A stretch of 64,000 nt of DNA from an uncultured Corynebacterium sp. (GTDB lineage: Bacteria > Actinomycetota > Actinomycetes > Mycobacteriales > Mycobacteriaceae), in the NCBI GenBank assembly GCA_943913645.1, contig CALTYZ010000009.1:1-64000 (forward strand), read 5' to 3'. The stretch's first letter is position 1. Each line of letters begins with the position of its first letter. A program made the translations under genes and the position numbers. Shown in pieces: positions 1 to 7,525 of the stretch. The notes below the pieces were generated by a model, which saw nothing but the letters and a program-made list of their open reading frames with translations, did no database searches and was not told where the DNA came from.

Positions 1-1502
1 CCGGGCTGCCAGGTTGCATGACGAACGAGCTGCTCGAGTTCCCGAACGGCGTCATTGGCGTCGCACAGAACCTTGAGACCGATTCCATCGGTGTTGTGGT
101 TTTAGGTAACTTCGAGACCCTCACCGAGGGTGACAAAGTCAAGCGGACCGGTGAGGTCCTGTCCATTCCGGTTGGGGAGAACTTCCTCGGCCGCGTGATT
201 AACCCGCTCGGCCAGCCCATCGACGGTCTTGGTCCGATCGACGCAGACGAAGAGCGCGCCTTGGAGCTGCAGGCCGCGGGCGTGCTCGACCGGCAGCCGG
301 TGGAAGAGCCGATGCAGACCGGGCTGAAAGCAATCGATGCGATGACCCCGATCGGTCGTGGCCAGCGTCAGCTGATCATTGGTGACCGTAAAACGGGTAA
401 AACAGCTGTTTGCATTGACACCATTTTGAACCAGAAGGCGTACTGGGACACCGGCGACCCATCCAAGCAGGTCCGGTGTATCTACGTTGCCGTGGGGCAG
501 AAGGGTTCCACAATTGCTGGTGTGCGCCAAACCCTCGAAGAAGCGGGTGCGTTAGAGTACACCACGATCGTTGCGGCTCCGGCTTCCGATTCCGCTGGTT
601 TCAAGTGGCTTGCTCCGTTTGCAGGCGCTGCGCTTGGCCAGCACTGGATGTACCAGGGTAAGCATGTGCTGGTCATCTACGATGATCTGACCAAACAAGC
701 CGAGGCGTACCGCGCGATTTCGTTGCTGCTTCGTCGCCCACCGGGCCGCGAAGCATATCCAGGCGATGTGTTCTACCTGCACTCTCGTTTGCTCGAACGT
801 GCTGCGAAACTGAACGACGAGCTCGGTGCAGGCTCTTTGACAGCGCTGCCGATCATCGAGACCAAAGCCAATGACGTCGGTGCGTTCATTCCAACCAACG
901 TCATTTCTATTACCGACGGCCAGTGCTTCCTGCAGTCTGACCTGTTTAACCAGGGTGTACGCCCAGCCATCGACGTGGGTATCTCCGTGTCACGTGTTGG
1001 TGGTGCTGCGCAGACCAAGGGCATGAAGAAAGTCGCCGGTAACCTGCGTCTGGACCTCGCCGCTTACCGCGACCTCGAGTCATTTGCGGCCTTCGCGTCC
1101 GATCTTGATGCGGCTTCGAAGAAGCAGCTTGAGCGCGGTCAGCGCCTGGTTGAGTTGTTGAAGCAGTCCGAGAATTCTCCGCAGCCAGTTGAGTTTCAGA
1201 TTGTTTCCATCTGGGCAGCAAACCAAGGCGTCTTCGATGTCGTTCCCGTTGAGGATGTGCGCCGCTACGAGTTCGAGCTGCAAGAGCAGATCCGGGCGAC
1301 CGCACCGGAGGTCTACGAACAGATCGCAGGCGGCGCCCAGCTCAGCGAGGAATCACAGCAGGCGATCCTGCGCGTCAACGAGCAGTTTGCTCGCACGTTC
1401 CAGGCCTCGTCCGGTGAGCGCATTGTGCGCGAGGCGGAGGCGGAAGCCCTTGAGTCCTCGCAGGTGTCGAAGAACCAGCTCAACGTCAGCCGGTCGTCCT
1501 AA
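1..1502 (+). CDS. atpA: F1Fo ATP synthase subunit alpha (5' partial)
   Basis: Non-catalytic nucleotide-binding alpha subunit of the F1 head of the membrane ATP synthase. The reading frame is open from base 3, and the first visible residues (GLPG, then TNELLEFP) correspond to roughly residue 50 of full-length alpha subunits, so the true start lies before the window and the ATG at 18 is internal. The Walker A motif GDRKTGKT is present, followed by the conserved alpha-subunit core (YDDLTKQAEAYR, LLLRRPPGREAYPGD) up to the C-terminal helical domain. It is followed by atpG, atpD and atpC on the same strand, the standard operon order. Identity is certain; only the N-terminus is missing. Confidence 0.98.
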   Translation, partial: GLPGCMTNELLEFPNGVIGVAQNLETDSIGVVVLGNFETLTEGDKVKRTGEVLSIPVGENFLGRVINPLGQPIDGLGPIDADEERALELQAAGVLDRQPVEEPMQTGLKAIDAMTPIGRGQRQLIIGDRKTGKTAVCIDTILNQKAYWDTGDPSKQVRCIYVAVGQKGSTIAGVRQTLEEAGALEYTTIVAAPASDSAGFKWLAPFAGAALGQHWMYQGKHVLVIYDDLTKQAEAYRAISLLLRRPPGREAYPGDVFYLHSRLLERAAKLNDELGAGSLTALPIIETKANDVGAFIPTNVISITDGQCFLQSDLFNQGVRPAIDVGISVSRVGGAAQTKGMKKVAGNLRLDLAAYRDLESFAAFASDLDAASKKQLERGQRLVELLKQSENSPQPVEFQIVSIWAANQGVFDVVPVEDVRRYEFELQEQIRATAPEVYEQIAGGAQLSEESQQAILRVNEQFARTFQASSGERIVREAEAEALESSQVSKNQLNVSRSS

Positions 1503-1558
1503 CGCAAAGTTCTTTGCTCACAACGACCTAGAAACGAAAGGAAGGGAGGAACGATACC

Positions 1559-2533
1559 ATGGCAACACTTCGCGAATTGCGTGACCGGATTAGGTCAGTC
1601 AACTCCACGAAGAAGATCACGAAAGCTCAGGAGCTGATCGCGACATCGCAGATCACGAAAGCCCAGCAGCGCGTTGCCGCTGCGAAGCCATACGCTGATG
1701 AGCTCAAAGACGTCATGGAACGCCTCGCGGCCGCGAGCTCCCTCGACCACCCCATGCTTCATGAGCGTGAGAACGGTCGAGTCGCGGCAATCCTCGTGGT
1801 CACTTCTGACCGCGGTATGGCTGGCGGGTACAACCACAACGTGTTGAAAAAGGCCGCGCAGCTTGAGCGCATGCTCAACGAAGCTGGCTACGAGGTGGTG
1901 CGCTACGTCACCGGAAATAAAGGCGTGACCCACTACAAGTTCCGCGGCATGGATGTCGCTGGTGCGTCAACCGGCTGGTCCCAACAGCCGACGTGGGAAG
2001 GCACGCACGACGTGCGTCGCCACATCATCGATGGCTTCATGGCTAGCTCGGAAGGCATGACGCGCGGACGCGCAAGCGTCACCGGTGTTGACGGGCAGGA
2101 TGTGCGTGGTTTCGATCAGGTGCACGTGGTCTATACCGAGTTCGTTTCCATGCTGACGCAGGAAGCGACCGTGCACCAACTGCTGCCCATCGAGCCGGTG
2201 CTGTCTGAGACCAAATACGAGTATGAGCACATGCTCGCTGAACACGAAGGCGTGGGCCCGGATATGGAGTTCGAGCCGGACCCCGATACGCTGATGGACG
2301 AGCTGTTGCCGGTCTACGTCTCGCGCGCTTTGTTCTCGATCTTCTTGGAGGCCTCGGCGTCGGAGTCCGCTTCGCGCCGAACTGCGATGAAGAACGCGAC
2401 AGACAACGCAACCGACTTGGCCAACCAGTTGTCTCGCGAGGCAAACCAACTCCGTCAGGCAAAAATCACCCAGGAAATCACCGAGATTATCGGCGGCGCA
2501 GGCGCGTTGTCCGGTAGTGAAGAAAGTGACTAA
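1559..2533 (+). CDS. atpG: F1Fo ATP synthase subunit gamma
   Basis: Central rotor stalk of F1; its N- and C-terminal helices form the coiled coil that turns inside the alpha3beta3 head. The 324-residue product starts MATLRELRDRIRSVNSTKKI, the typical gamma N-terminus (the STKKITKA pattern), and ends with the second conserved helix (ASRRTAMKNATDNA ... ITQEITEIIGGAGAL). The length fits actinobacterial gamma subunits, which are longer than the E. coli protein. A purine-rich GGAGGA ribosome site lies just before the ATG. It sits 56 bp after atpA and 3 bp before atpD, so it is co-transcribed with both. Confidence 0.98.
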   Translation: MATLRELRDRIRSVNSTKKITKAQELIATSQITKAQQRVAAAKPYADELKDVMERLAAASSLDHPMLHERENGRVAAILVVTSDRGMAGGYNHNVLKKAAQLERMLNEAGYEVVRYVTGNKGVTHYKFRGMDVAGASTGWSQQPTWEGTHDVRRHIIDGFMASSEGMTRGRASVTGVDGQDVRGFDQVHVVYTEFVSMLTQEATVHQLLPIEPVLSETKYEYEHMLAEHEGVGPDMEFEPDPDTLMDELLPVYVSRALFSIFLEASASESASRRTAMKNATDNATDLANQLSREANQLRQAKITQEITEIIGGAGALSGSEESD

Positions 2534-2536
2534 ATC

Positions 2537-4066
2537 ATGACTACTGCTCACAACTCTGCTGAGCGCAACGACGAGGCTGCGGCCGAGGCCATGACCCTGG
2601 CTGATGACCAGGGCGCGGTCCGCGCTACTCGCGGGGAGGAAACCCAACACCCGCGCGGGTCGGAGAACGGCCGTGTTGTCCGCGTGATCGGTGCAGTCGT
2701 TGACGTGGAATTCCCACGTGGCGAGCTGCCTGCGCTCTACAACGCGCTTGAGGTCGGCATTGACCTCAGCGAAATGTCGCGCACCATCGTGCTCGAGGTC
2801 GCCCAGTTCCTGGGTGACAACCTTGTGCGCACCATTGCCATGGCGCCCACCGACGGTCTTGTACGCGGTGCGCAGGTGGCTGACACCGGCAACCCGATCT
2901 CTGTGCCGGTGGGCGACCAGGTCAAGGGCCATGTCTTTAATGCGCTCGGTGACTGTCTTGATGACCCGTCAGTGGGCAAAGACGGCGAGCGTTGGGGTAT
3001 CCACCGTGAACCACCAGCGTTTAAGGACCTCGAAGGCAAAACTGAGATCCTGGAGACAGGTATCAAGGTCATTGACCTGCTCACCCCGTACGTCAAGGGC
3101 GGCAAGATTGGCCTGTTCGGCGGCGCCGGTGTGGGTAAGACCGTGCTCATCCAGGAGATGATTACCCGTATTGCGCGCGAGTTCTCGGGTACCTCCGTGT
3201 TCGCCGGCGTCGGTGAGCGTACCCGTGAGGGCACTGACCTCTTCCTTGAAATGGAAGACATGGGTGTGCTGCCGGATACTGCCTTGGTGTTCGGTCAGAT
3301 GGATGAGCCGCCCGGGGTTCGTATGCGTGTCGCACTGTCCGGTTTGACCATGGCGGAGTACTTCCGTGATGTGCAGAACCAGGACGTGCTGCTGTTCATC
3401 GATAACATCTTCCGCTTCACCCAGGCCGGGTCCGAGGTGTCGACCCTGCTGGGCCGTATGCCGTCTGCTGTGGGTTATCAGCCGACACTGGCCGATGAGA
3501 TGGGCGTACTCCAGGAGCGCATTACCTCGACGAGGGGTCGCTCGATTACCTCCCTGCAGGCCGTGTACGTGCCAGCGGACGACTACACCGACCCGGCTCC
3601 TGCGACGACCTTCGCACACCTTGACGCGACGACTGAGCTTTCTCGCTCCATCGCGTCGAAGGGTATTTACCCGGCCGTGGACCCGCTGACCTCCACGTCG
3701 CGCATCCTTGAGCCCGGCATTGTCGGCGAGCGCCATTATGGTGTTGCGCAGAAGGTCATCGGTATTTTGCAGAAGAACAAGGAGCTGCAGGACATCATCG
3801 CCATCCTTGGTATGGACGAGCTGTCCGAGGAAGACAAGATCACCGTGCAGCGTGCACGTAAGATCCAGCGCTTCTTGGGCCAGAACTTCTTCGTAGCTAA
3901 GAAGTTCACCGGTGACGAGGGCTCCTACGTGCCGCTTGAAGAGACGATTGAGGCATTTGACAAGCTGGCTGAGGGCGAGTTTGACCACTACCCGGAGCAG
4001 GCGTTCAATAACCTTGGTGGGCTCGAGGACGTTGAAGCTCGCTACAAGCAGCTGCAGGAATCCTAA
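2537..4066 (+). CDS. atpD: F1Fo ATP synthase subunit beta
   Basis: Catalytic subunit of F1. Visible motifs are the beta-barrel N-domain (GRVVRVIGAVVDVEFPRGELP), Walker A GGAGVGKT, the catalytic-glutamate region VGERTREGTDLF, and Walker B LLFIDNIFRFTQ; the C-terminus ends near DVEARYKQL. At 509 residues it is longer than most beta subunits because of a non-conserved acidic N-terminal extension of about 45 residues before the barrel. The upstream gene stops 3 bp before the ATG, so translation is probably coupled. An internal start closer to the barrel cannot be excluded. Confidence 0.98.
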   Translation: MTTAHNSAERNDEAAAEAMTLADDQGAVRATRGEETQHPRGSENGRVVRVIGAVVDVEFPRGELPALYNALEVGIDLSEMSRTIVLEVAQFLGDNLVRTIAMAPTDGLVRGAQVADTGNPISVPVGDQVKGHVFNALGDCLDDPSVGKDGERWGIHREPPAFKDLEGKTEILETGIKVIDLLTPYVKGGKIGLFGGAGVGKTVLIQEMITRIAREFSGTSVFAGVGERTREGTDLFLEMEDMGVLPDTALVFGQMDEPPGVRMRVALSGLTMAEYFRDVQNQDVLLFIDNIFRFTQAGSEVSTLLGRMPSAVGYQPTLADEMGVLQERITSTRGRSITSLQAVYVPADDYTDPAPATTFAHLDATTELSRSIASKGIYPAVDPLTSTSRILEPGIVGERHYGVAQKVIGILQKNKELQDIIAILGMDELSEEDKITVQRARKIQRFLGQNFFVAKKFTGDEGSYVPLEETIEAFDKLAEGEFDHYPEQAFNNLGGLEDVEARYKQLQES

Positions 4067-4075
4067 GGAGTAGCC

Positions 4076-4444
4076 ATGGCTGAACTTACCGCTCAATTGG
4101 TCGCAGTCGATCGCATGCTTTGGCAAGGTCAGGCAAGCATTGTGACTGCTCAGACCACCGAAGGTGAGATCGGCATCCTGCCGGGCCACGAGCCGTTCCT
4201 TGGCCAACTCAAGGACAACGGTGTGGTGACCATCAACCCGGTCGACGGTGAGCGCATTGTCGCTGCCGTGCAGGGAGGATTTCTCGCAGTTCAAGGCGAA
4301 CGGGTCACGGTGCTTGCCGACTATGCCGTGTTTGCCAGCGAGGTTGACACCTCGACGGCCGAATCGGGGCTGGCGGATGAAGATGCCGCAGTCAAGGCGC
4401 GCTCTGAAGCAGAGCTCGCTGCAGTGCGCCGCGCCTCGAGGTAG
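4076..4444 (+). CDS. atpC: F1Fo ATP synthase subunit epsilon
   Basis: Epsilon subunit at the foot of the rotor, which couples F1 to the c-ring. The 122-residue protein has the N-terminal beta sandwich (LTAQLVAVDRMLWQGQAS, GEIGILPGHEP, GGFLAVQGERVTVLADYA). The C-terminal helical region is short, as is usual in corynebacteria and mycobacteria. A good ribosome site (AAGGAG) lies within the 9-bp gap after atpD. It is the last gene of the operon; the strong hairpin about 50 bp downstream marks the operon end. Confidence 0.96.
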   Translation: MAELTAQLVAVDRMLWQGQASIVTAQTTEGEIGILPGHEPFLGQLKDNGVVTINPVDGERIVAAVQGGFLAVQGERVTVLADYAVFASEVDTSTAESGLADEDAAVKARSEAELAAVRRASR

Positions 4445-4497
4445 GTTGGCGCACTAGGCTGGTCTTCATCCACGGTTGGCCACCGAGCTTACTTTCG

Positions 4498-4545
4498 CAT
4501 TTGCCGCCTCGGGTTCGTAGCTAAGCGAACCCGAGGCGGCAAATG
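4498..4545 (+). terminator. Long perfect hairpin ending the atp operon
   Basis: Two 20-base arms (4498-4517 and 4526-4545) are perfectly complementary around an 8-base loop TAGCTAAG. The arms are G+C rich in the middle and A/T at the base, and are followed by TCTTTC rather than a pure T-run. Position directly behind atpC indicates transcription termination or 3'-end stabilisation. The rest of the 290-bp gap between atpC and the next gene shows nothing further. Confidence 0.75.
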
Positions 4546-4734
4546 TCTTTCACGCCTCATACCTCAATTGCTCCCGAATTGCCTGGTAGCTTTGGCGCCT
4601 TTGACACCTACGTTCCAGCGAGTCGCACAGGCGGGCCTAATTCATAAATGATTGCTCTTGATAGTGCGACAATTAAGGCTAAGCTTGTTCAACGTGCGTT
4701 GTGAACAGCGGCGCAAACCTGCCCCTTGGGGCGA

Positions 4735-5220
4735 ATGATTGAGAGCGTGGTGCGGATGGAGATCCTGGGGTATTTGGTTCTTCTCGTGCTCGTGGTTGTC
4801 TGCGCAGCCGTGATCTGGCGGTTCACAATGTTTCGCAACTCTGGTGCTCAGTGCCTGTTGCGCACGCTGCCTGCGGAAGGCGCCCATGGTTGGCGCCACG
4901 GCGTGTTGCGCTACATGGGGGAAGAGGCGCGCTTTTACAAGCTGCGCTCACTGTCGTTCAAATACGACTTGTCGTGGGACCGCCGCACTGTCACGTTCAA
5001 CGGGTTTCGTGAGCTTTCCGCCCTTGAGGCGGATTTCATGCCTGGTATTGCAGGGGTCTTGCAGCTTTCTGGCCCTGCTGGTGAGTTTGAAATCGCCGCG
5101 GCACGCCACGCCGAGATGGCGCTGGTGTCTTGGGTTGAGTCCGCGCCAGACTTGCGCGCCCAACGTGAAGACATGAATGCGCTTGCCGAGCGCGCGCATC
5201 GCGGGCGTCGGCAACGGTAA
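4735..5220 (+). CDS. DUF2550 family membrane protein
   Basis: Conserved actinobacterial protein of unknown function typically found between atpC and nucS. It has one N-terminal membrane segment (ILGYLVLLVLVVVCAAVIWR) followed by a soluble domain (WRHGVLRYMGEEARFYKLRSL ... LSWDRRTVTF) that fits DUF2550. The orientation with the soluble domain in the cytoplasm is inferred from the Arg-rich segment after the helix. The start is uncertain: ATG 4735 is used here, while TTG 4726 and ATG 4756 are in frame and none has a convincing ribosome site. The product from 4735 is 161 residues. Confidence 0.85.
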   Translation: MIESVVRMEILGYLVLLVLVVVCAAVIWRFTMFRNSGAQCLLRTLPAEGAHGWRHGVLRYMGEEARFYKLRSLSFKYDLSWDRRTVTFNGFRELSALEADFMPGIAGVLQLSGPAGEFEIAAARHAEMALVSWVESAPDLRAQREDMNALAERAHRGRRQR

Positions 5221-5267
5221 GCAGCGCGGAAGCAACAACCATGAAGTAAGGATGTACCCTAAGACCT

Positions 5268-5960
5268 ATGCGCCTGGTCATTGCTCGTTGCTCTGTGGAC
5301 TACGTTGGCCGGCTCGACGCGCATCTTCCGTCGGCGCTGCGGCTGATTTTGATCAAAGCTGACGGGTCAGTGTCGATTCATGCGGATGACCGTGCGTACA
5401 AGCCACTGAACTGGATGACGCCGCCGTGCGTTGTGCGCGAAGAGCCAGTTGTTGACGTCGACGGTGAGGACACAGGCGAGCAGCTATGGATCGTGGAAAA
5501 CCCAAAGGGTGAACAACTGCGCATCGCTATCGAGGAAGTACTCAGTGACACGTCGTTTGAGCTCGGGGTTGATCCGGGCTTGGTCAAAGACGGGGTAGAG
5601 GCCCACCTGCAGGAATTGCTCGCCGAGCATATCTGCACGTTGGGGGAGGGGTACACACTTATTCGCCGTGAATACCCCACGGCGATCGGGCCCGTAGATA
5701 TCCTGGCGCGGGATCGCTCCGGCGCTACTGTCGCTGTTGAAGTCAAGCGTCGCGGCGGTATCGACGGTGTTGAGCAACTCACGCGCTATGTGGAATTGCT
5801 CGACCGTGATGAGTTGCTGCGCCCAGTGTCAGGTGTGTTCGCCGCCCAGGAAATCAAACCTCAAGCCCGCACACTTGCCGAGGATCGAGGCTTCCGGTGC
5901 GTGACGCTCGATTACGCCGAATTGCGCGGGATCGAGTCGGACGAACTGCGCCTGTTTTAG
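5268..5960 (+). CDS. nucS: Endonuclease NucS (mismatch-specific)
   Basis: NucS/EndoMS cuts both strands at mismatches and provides non-canonical mismatch repair in Actinobacteria, which lack MutS/MutL. The 230-residue protein has the N-terminal beta domain that binds DNA (RLVIARCSVDYVGRLDAHL) and the C-terminal PD-(D/E)xK nuclease with D144 (GPVDIL), E158 and K160 (VAVEVKRR). The C-terminal end ELRLF resembles the clamp-binding tail reported for NucS proteins. A TACCCT hexamer ends 7 nt before the ATG, suggesting a leaderless message. Location after atp and DUF2550 is the conserved one. Confidence 0.95.
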   Translation: MRLVIARCSVDYVGRLDAHLPSALRLILIKADGSVSIHADDRAYKPLNWMTPPCVVREEPVVDVDGEDTGEQLWIVENPKGEQLRIAIEEVLSDTSFELGVDPGLVKDGVEAHLQELLAEHICTLGEGYTLIRREYPTAIGPVDILARDRSGATVAVEVKRRGGIDGVEQLTRYVELLDRDELLRPVSGVFAAQEIKPQARTLAEDRGFRCVTLDYAELRGIESDELRLF

Positions 5961-5974
5961 CTAGAGTGCGCACC

Positions 5975-6262
5975 ATGGGGCGAAAGAACCGGCGTTTACA
6001 CCAAGGCCCCCGTTACGTTTTGCCGCGCGACGGGTCGACGTTCATCGGTGCGCAAGAAGAGCCTGGTCCGGCCTGGACGCACGGGGAAATCTACGTGGTC
6101 AGACAAATCGGCTCGGCTGCGGCACAAAAGTTCTACGTCTGCCCCGGGTGCAATCACAACATTGCTCCGGGTGTGGCCCACGTGGTCGCCTGGCCGAAGG
6201 ATTCCGGCCGCGGTGTGCAGGACCGACGCCACTGGCACCGGCATTGTTGGCAGCGTCGTTAA
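5975..6262 (+). CDS. Small conserved Cys/His protein next to nucS
   Basis: 95-residue basic protein that recurs beside nucS in actinobacteria, sometimes loosely labelled ATP/GTP-binding; no nucleotide-binding motif is visible. The pattern CPGC ... APGVAHVVAW ... RRHWHRHCW has Cys and His residues spaced like a zinc site (inference). The start ATG (MGRKNRRLHQGP) is chosen because it begins the conserved block and a TAGAGT hexamer ends 7 nt upstream; a longer frame from 5897 overlaps nucS and lacks conservation. Function unknown. Confidence 0.8.
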   Translation: MGRKNRRLHQGPRYVLPRDGSTFIGAQEEPGPAWTHGEIYVVRQIGSAAAQKFYVCPGCNHNIAPGVAHVVAWPKDSGRGVQDRRHWHRHCWQRR

Positions 6263-6282
6263 CCTCGGTAGGCTTAGGAGCC

Positions 6283-6594
6283 ATGATCGCTGCATTTTCT
6301 GTTGCGCCTACTGTCACACCTGATAGCTCTGCTGAAATGTCTCAAGCCGTTGCTCGTGCAGTGCGCGTGGTGCGCGAATCCGGCTTGCCCCATGAGACCA
6401 CTGCCATGTTCACCACCATCGAAGGGGAGTGGGACGAGGTCATGGACGTGATCAGGCGGGCAACGGCAGCAGTTGAGGAGGTTGCTCCTCGAGTATCCCT
6501 TGTCATGAAGGCGGATATCCGGCCAGGATATACGAATATGATGACCCAGAAAATCGAATCACTGAACAAGCACTTCGAAGGTGAGGGCCAGTAA
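6283..6594 (+). CDS. MTH1187 / YkoF-like thiamine-binding protein
   Basis: 103-residue member of the MTH1187 family (DUF77), small ferredoxin-like-fold proteins; relatives bind thiamine or its hydroxymethylpyrimidine part. Recognisable blocks are IAAFSVAPTVT at the start, SGLPHETTAMFTTIEGEWDEVM, and RVSLVMKADIRPG near the end. The ATG at 6283 has a TTAGGAG ribosome site; the longer frame from 6148 overlaps the previous gene. The stop codon abuts the next gene (TAA then ATG at 6595), so the two are co-transcribed. Confidence 0.85.
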   Translation: MIAAFSVAPTVTPDSSAEMSQAVARAVRVVRESGLPHETTAMFTTIEGEWDEVMDVIRRATAAVEEVAPRVSLVMKADIRPGYTNMMTQKIESLNKHFEGEGQ

Positions 6595-7515
6595 ATGGCT
6601 GAACTTGGTGGGGCGCTCGGCGCCGGAGCAGTTGACTTGGGCCAACTCGCGGAGCAGGCGCAGGCGCGCCGTGAAATGGAGACGACCCCGTTCTCACCGT
6701 TCATTACGGTGACTGAGGCCGACCTGGAAGCGCGTGTGTTTCAGCGTTCGGCGCAGATTCCGGTCGTGCTGTTAGTTGGCACCTCACGGTCGGAGGAATC
6801 GGAGGCGTTGCAGGAGACGCTGCGAACTCTGGCCGAGGGGCAACGCGAGTTTCTGGTTGCCTACCTCGATGCGGATGCAGGCGCGCAGCTTGTCCAACTG
6901 CTGGGGGTGCGCGCACTGCCGACAGTGATCGCCCTGGCAGCGGGCAGGCCGGTTGCTAATTTTGAGGGCAACCAACCTGCCCCAGAACTCAAGCAATGGC
7001 TCGACTCACTGGTCAAGAACGTGGGGCCGCAGCTTGAGGGGCTAGGTGAAAGCGACGATGATGTCGATGCTGCGAAGGATGCGGCGCACAGTTCGAGTTT
7101 CGCGGCTGCCAATGCTGCGTTGAATGTGGGCGATTTCGATGCCGCGCTCGCGCTTTACGACGAAGTCTTGGCCGCCGATCCAACCAACAGTGAGGCAAAG
7201 CGCGCGAAGGCTGCGGTGTATGTGGTCAAACGGTTAGATCCGCTCAACCGTGACAGTGATCCGATCCAGGAGGCCGACGCAGCTCCACAGGACGCAGCGA
7301 AGCAACTGGTCGCGGCCGACGCGGAGGTGCTAGCGCAAGAGCCTGAGCGAGCCTTTGATCGCTTGCTGCGAGTGATTCAATCCGACCCGGCAGGTCCCGC
7401 AGGTGCGGTGGCGTCGGAGGCGAAAGAGCGCCTTTTTGAGCTGTTCGCTCTGTTTGACCCGGCGGATACGCGGGTCATTCAAGCGAGGACGAACCTGGCC
7501 AGCGTGCTGTTTTAG
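6595..7515 (+). CDS. Thioredoxin-fold / TPR protein (YbbN/CnoX-like), cysteine-free
   Basis: 306-residue cytoplasmic protein with a thioredoxin fold at about residues 35-140 (PVVLLVGTSRSEESEAL, LVQLLGVRALPTVIAL) and a tetratricopeptide-like C-terminal half (AANAALNVGDFDAALALYDEVLAADP). This is the architecture of YbbN/CnoX, a holdase chaperone that cooperates with GroEL or DnaK. The place of the CxxC motif is taken by TSRSEE and I see no cysteine in the protein, so it cannot act as an oxidoreductase; a chaperone-type role is inferred from family. It starts directly after the MTH1187-type gene and converges on glgB with a 10-bp gap. Confidence 0.85.
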   Translation: MAELGGALGAGAVDLGQLAEQAQARREMETTPFSPFITVTEADLEARVFQRSAQIPVVLLVGTSRSEESEALQETLRTLAEGQREFLVAYLDADAGAQLVQLLGVRALPTVIALAAGRPVANFEGNQPAPELKQWLDSLVKNVGPQLEGLGESDDDVDAAKDAAHSSSFAAANAALNVGDFDAALALYDEVLAADPTNSEAKRAKAAVYVVKRLDPLNRDSDPIQEADAAPQDAAKQLVAADAEVLAQEPERAFDRLLRVIQSDPAGPAGAVASEAKERLFELFALFDPADTRVIQARTNLASVLF

Positions 7516-7525
7516 GGGTGCGTAG

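Noticed and set aside
2969..4294. Long minus-strand frame opposite atpD and atpC
   Set aside because: Antisense shadow of highly conserved genes in G+C-rich DNA; no family resemblance.
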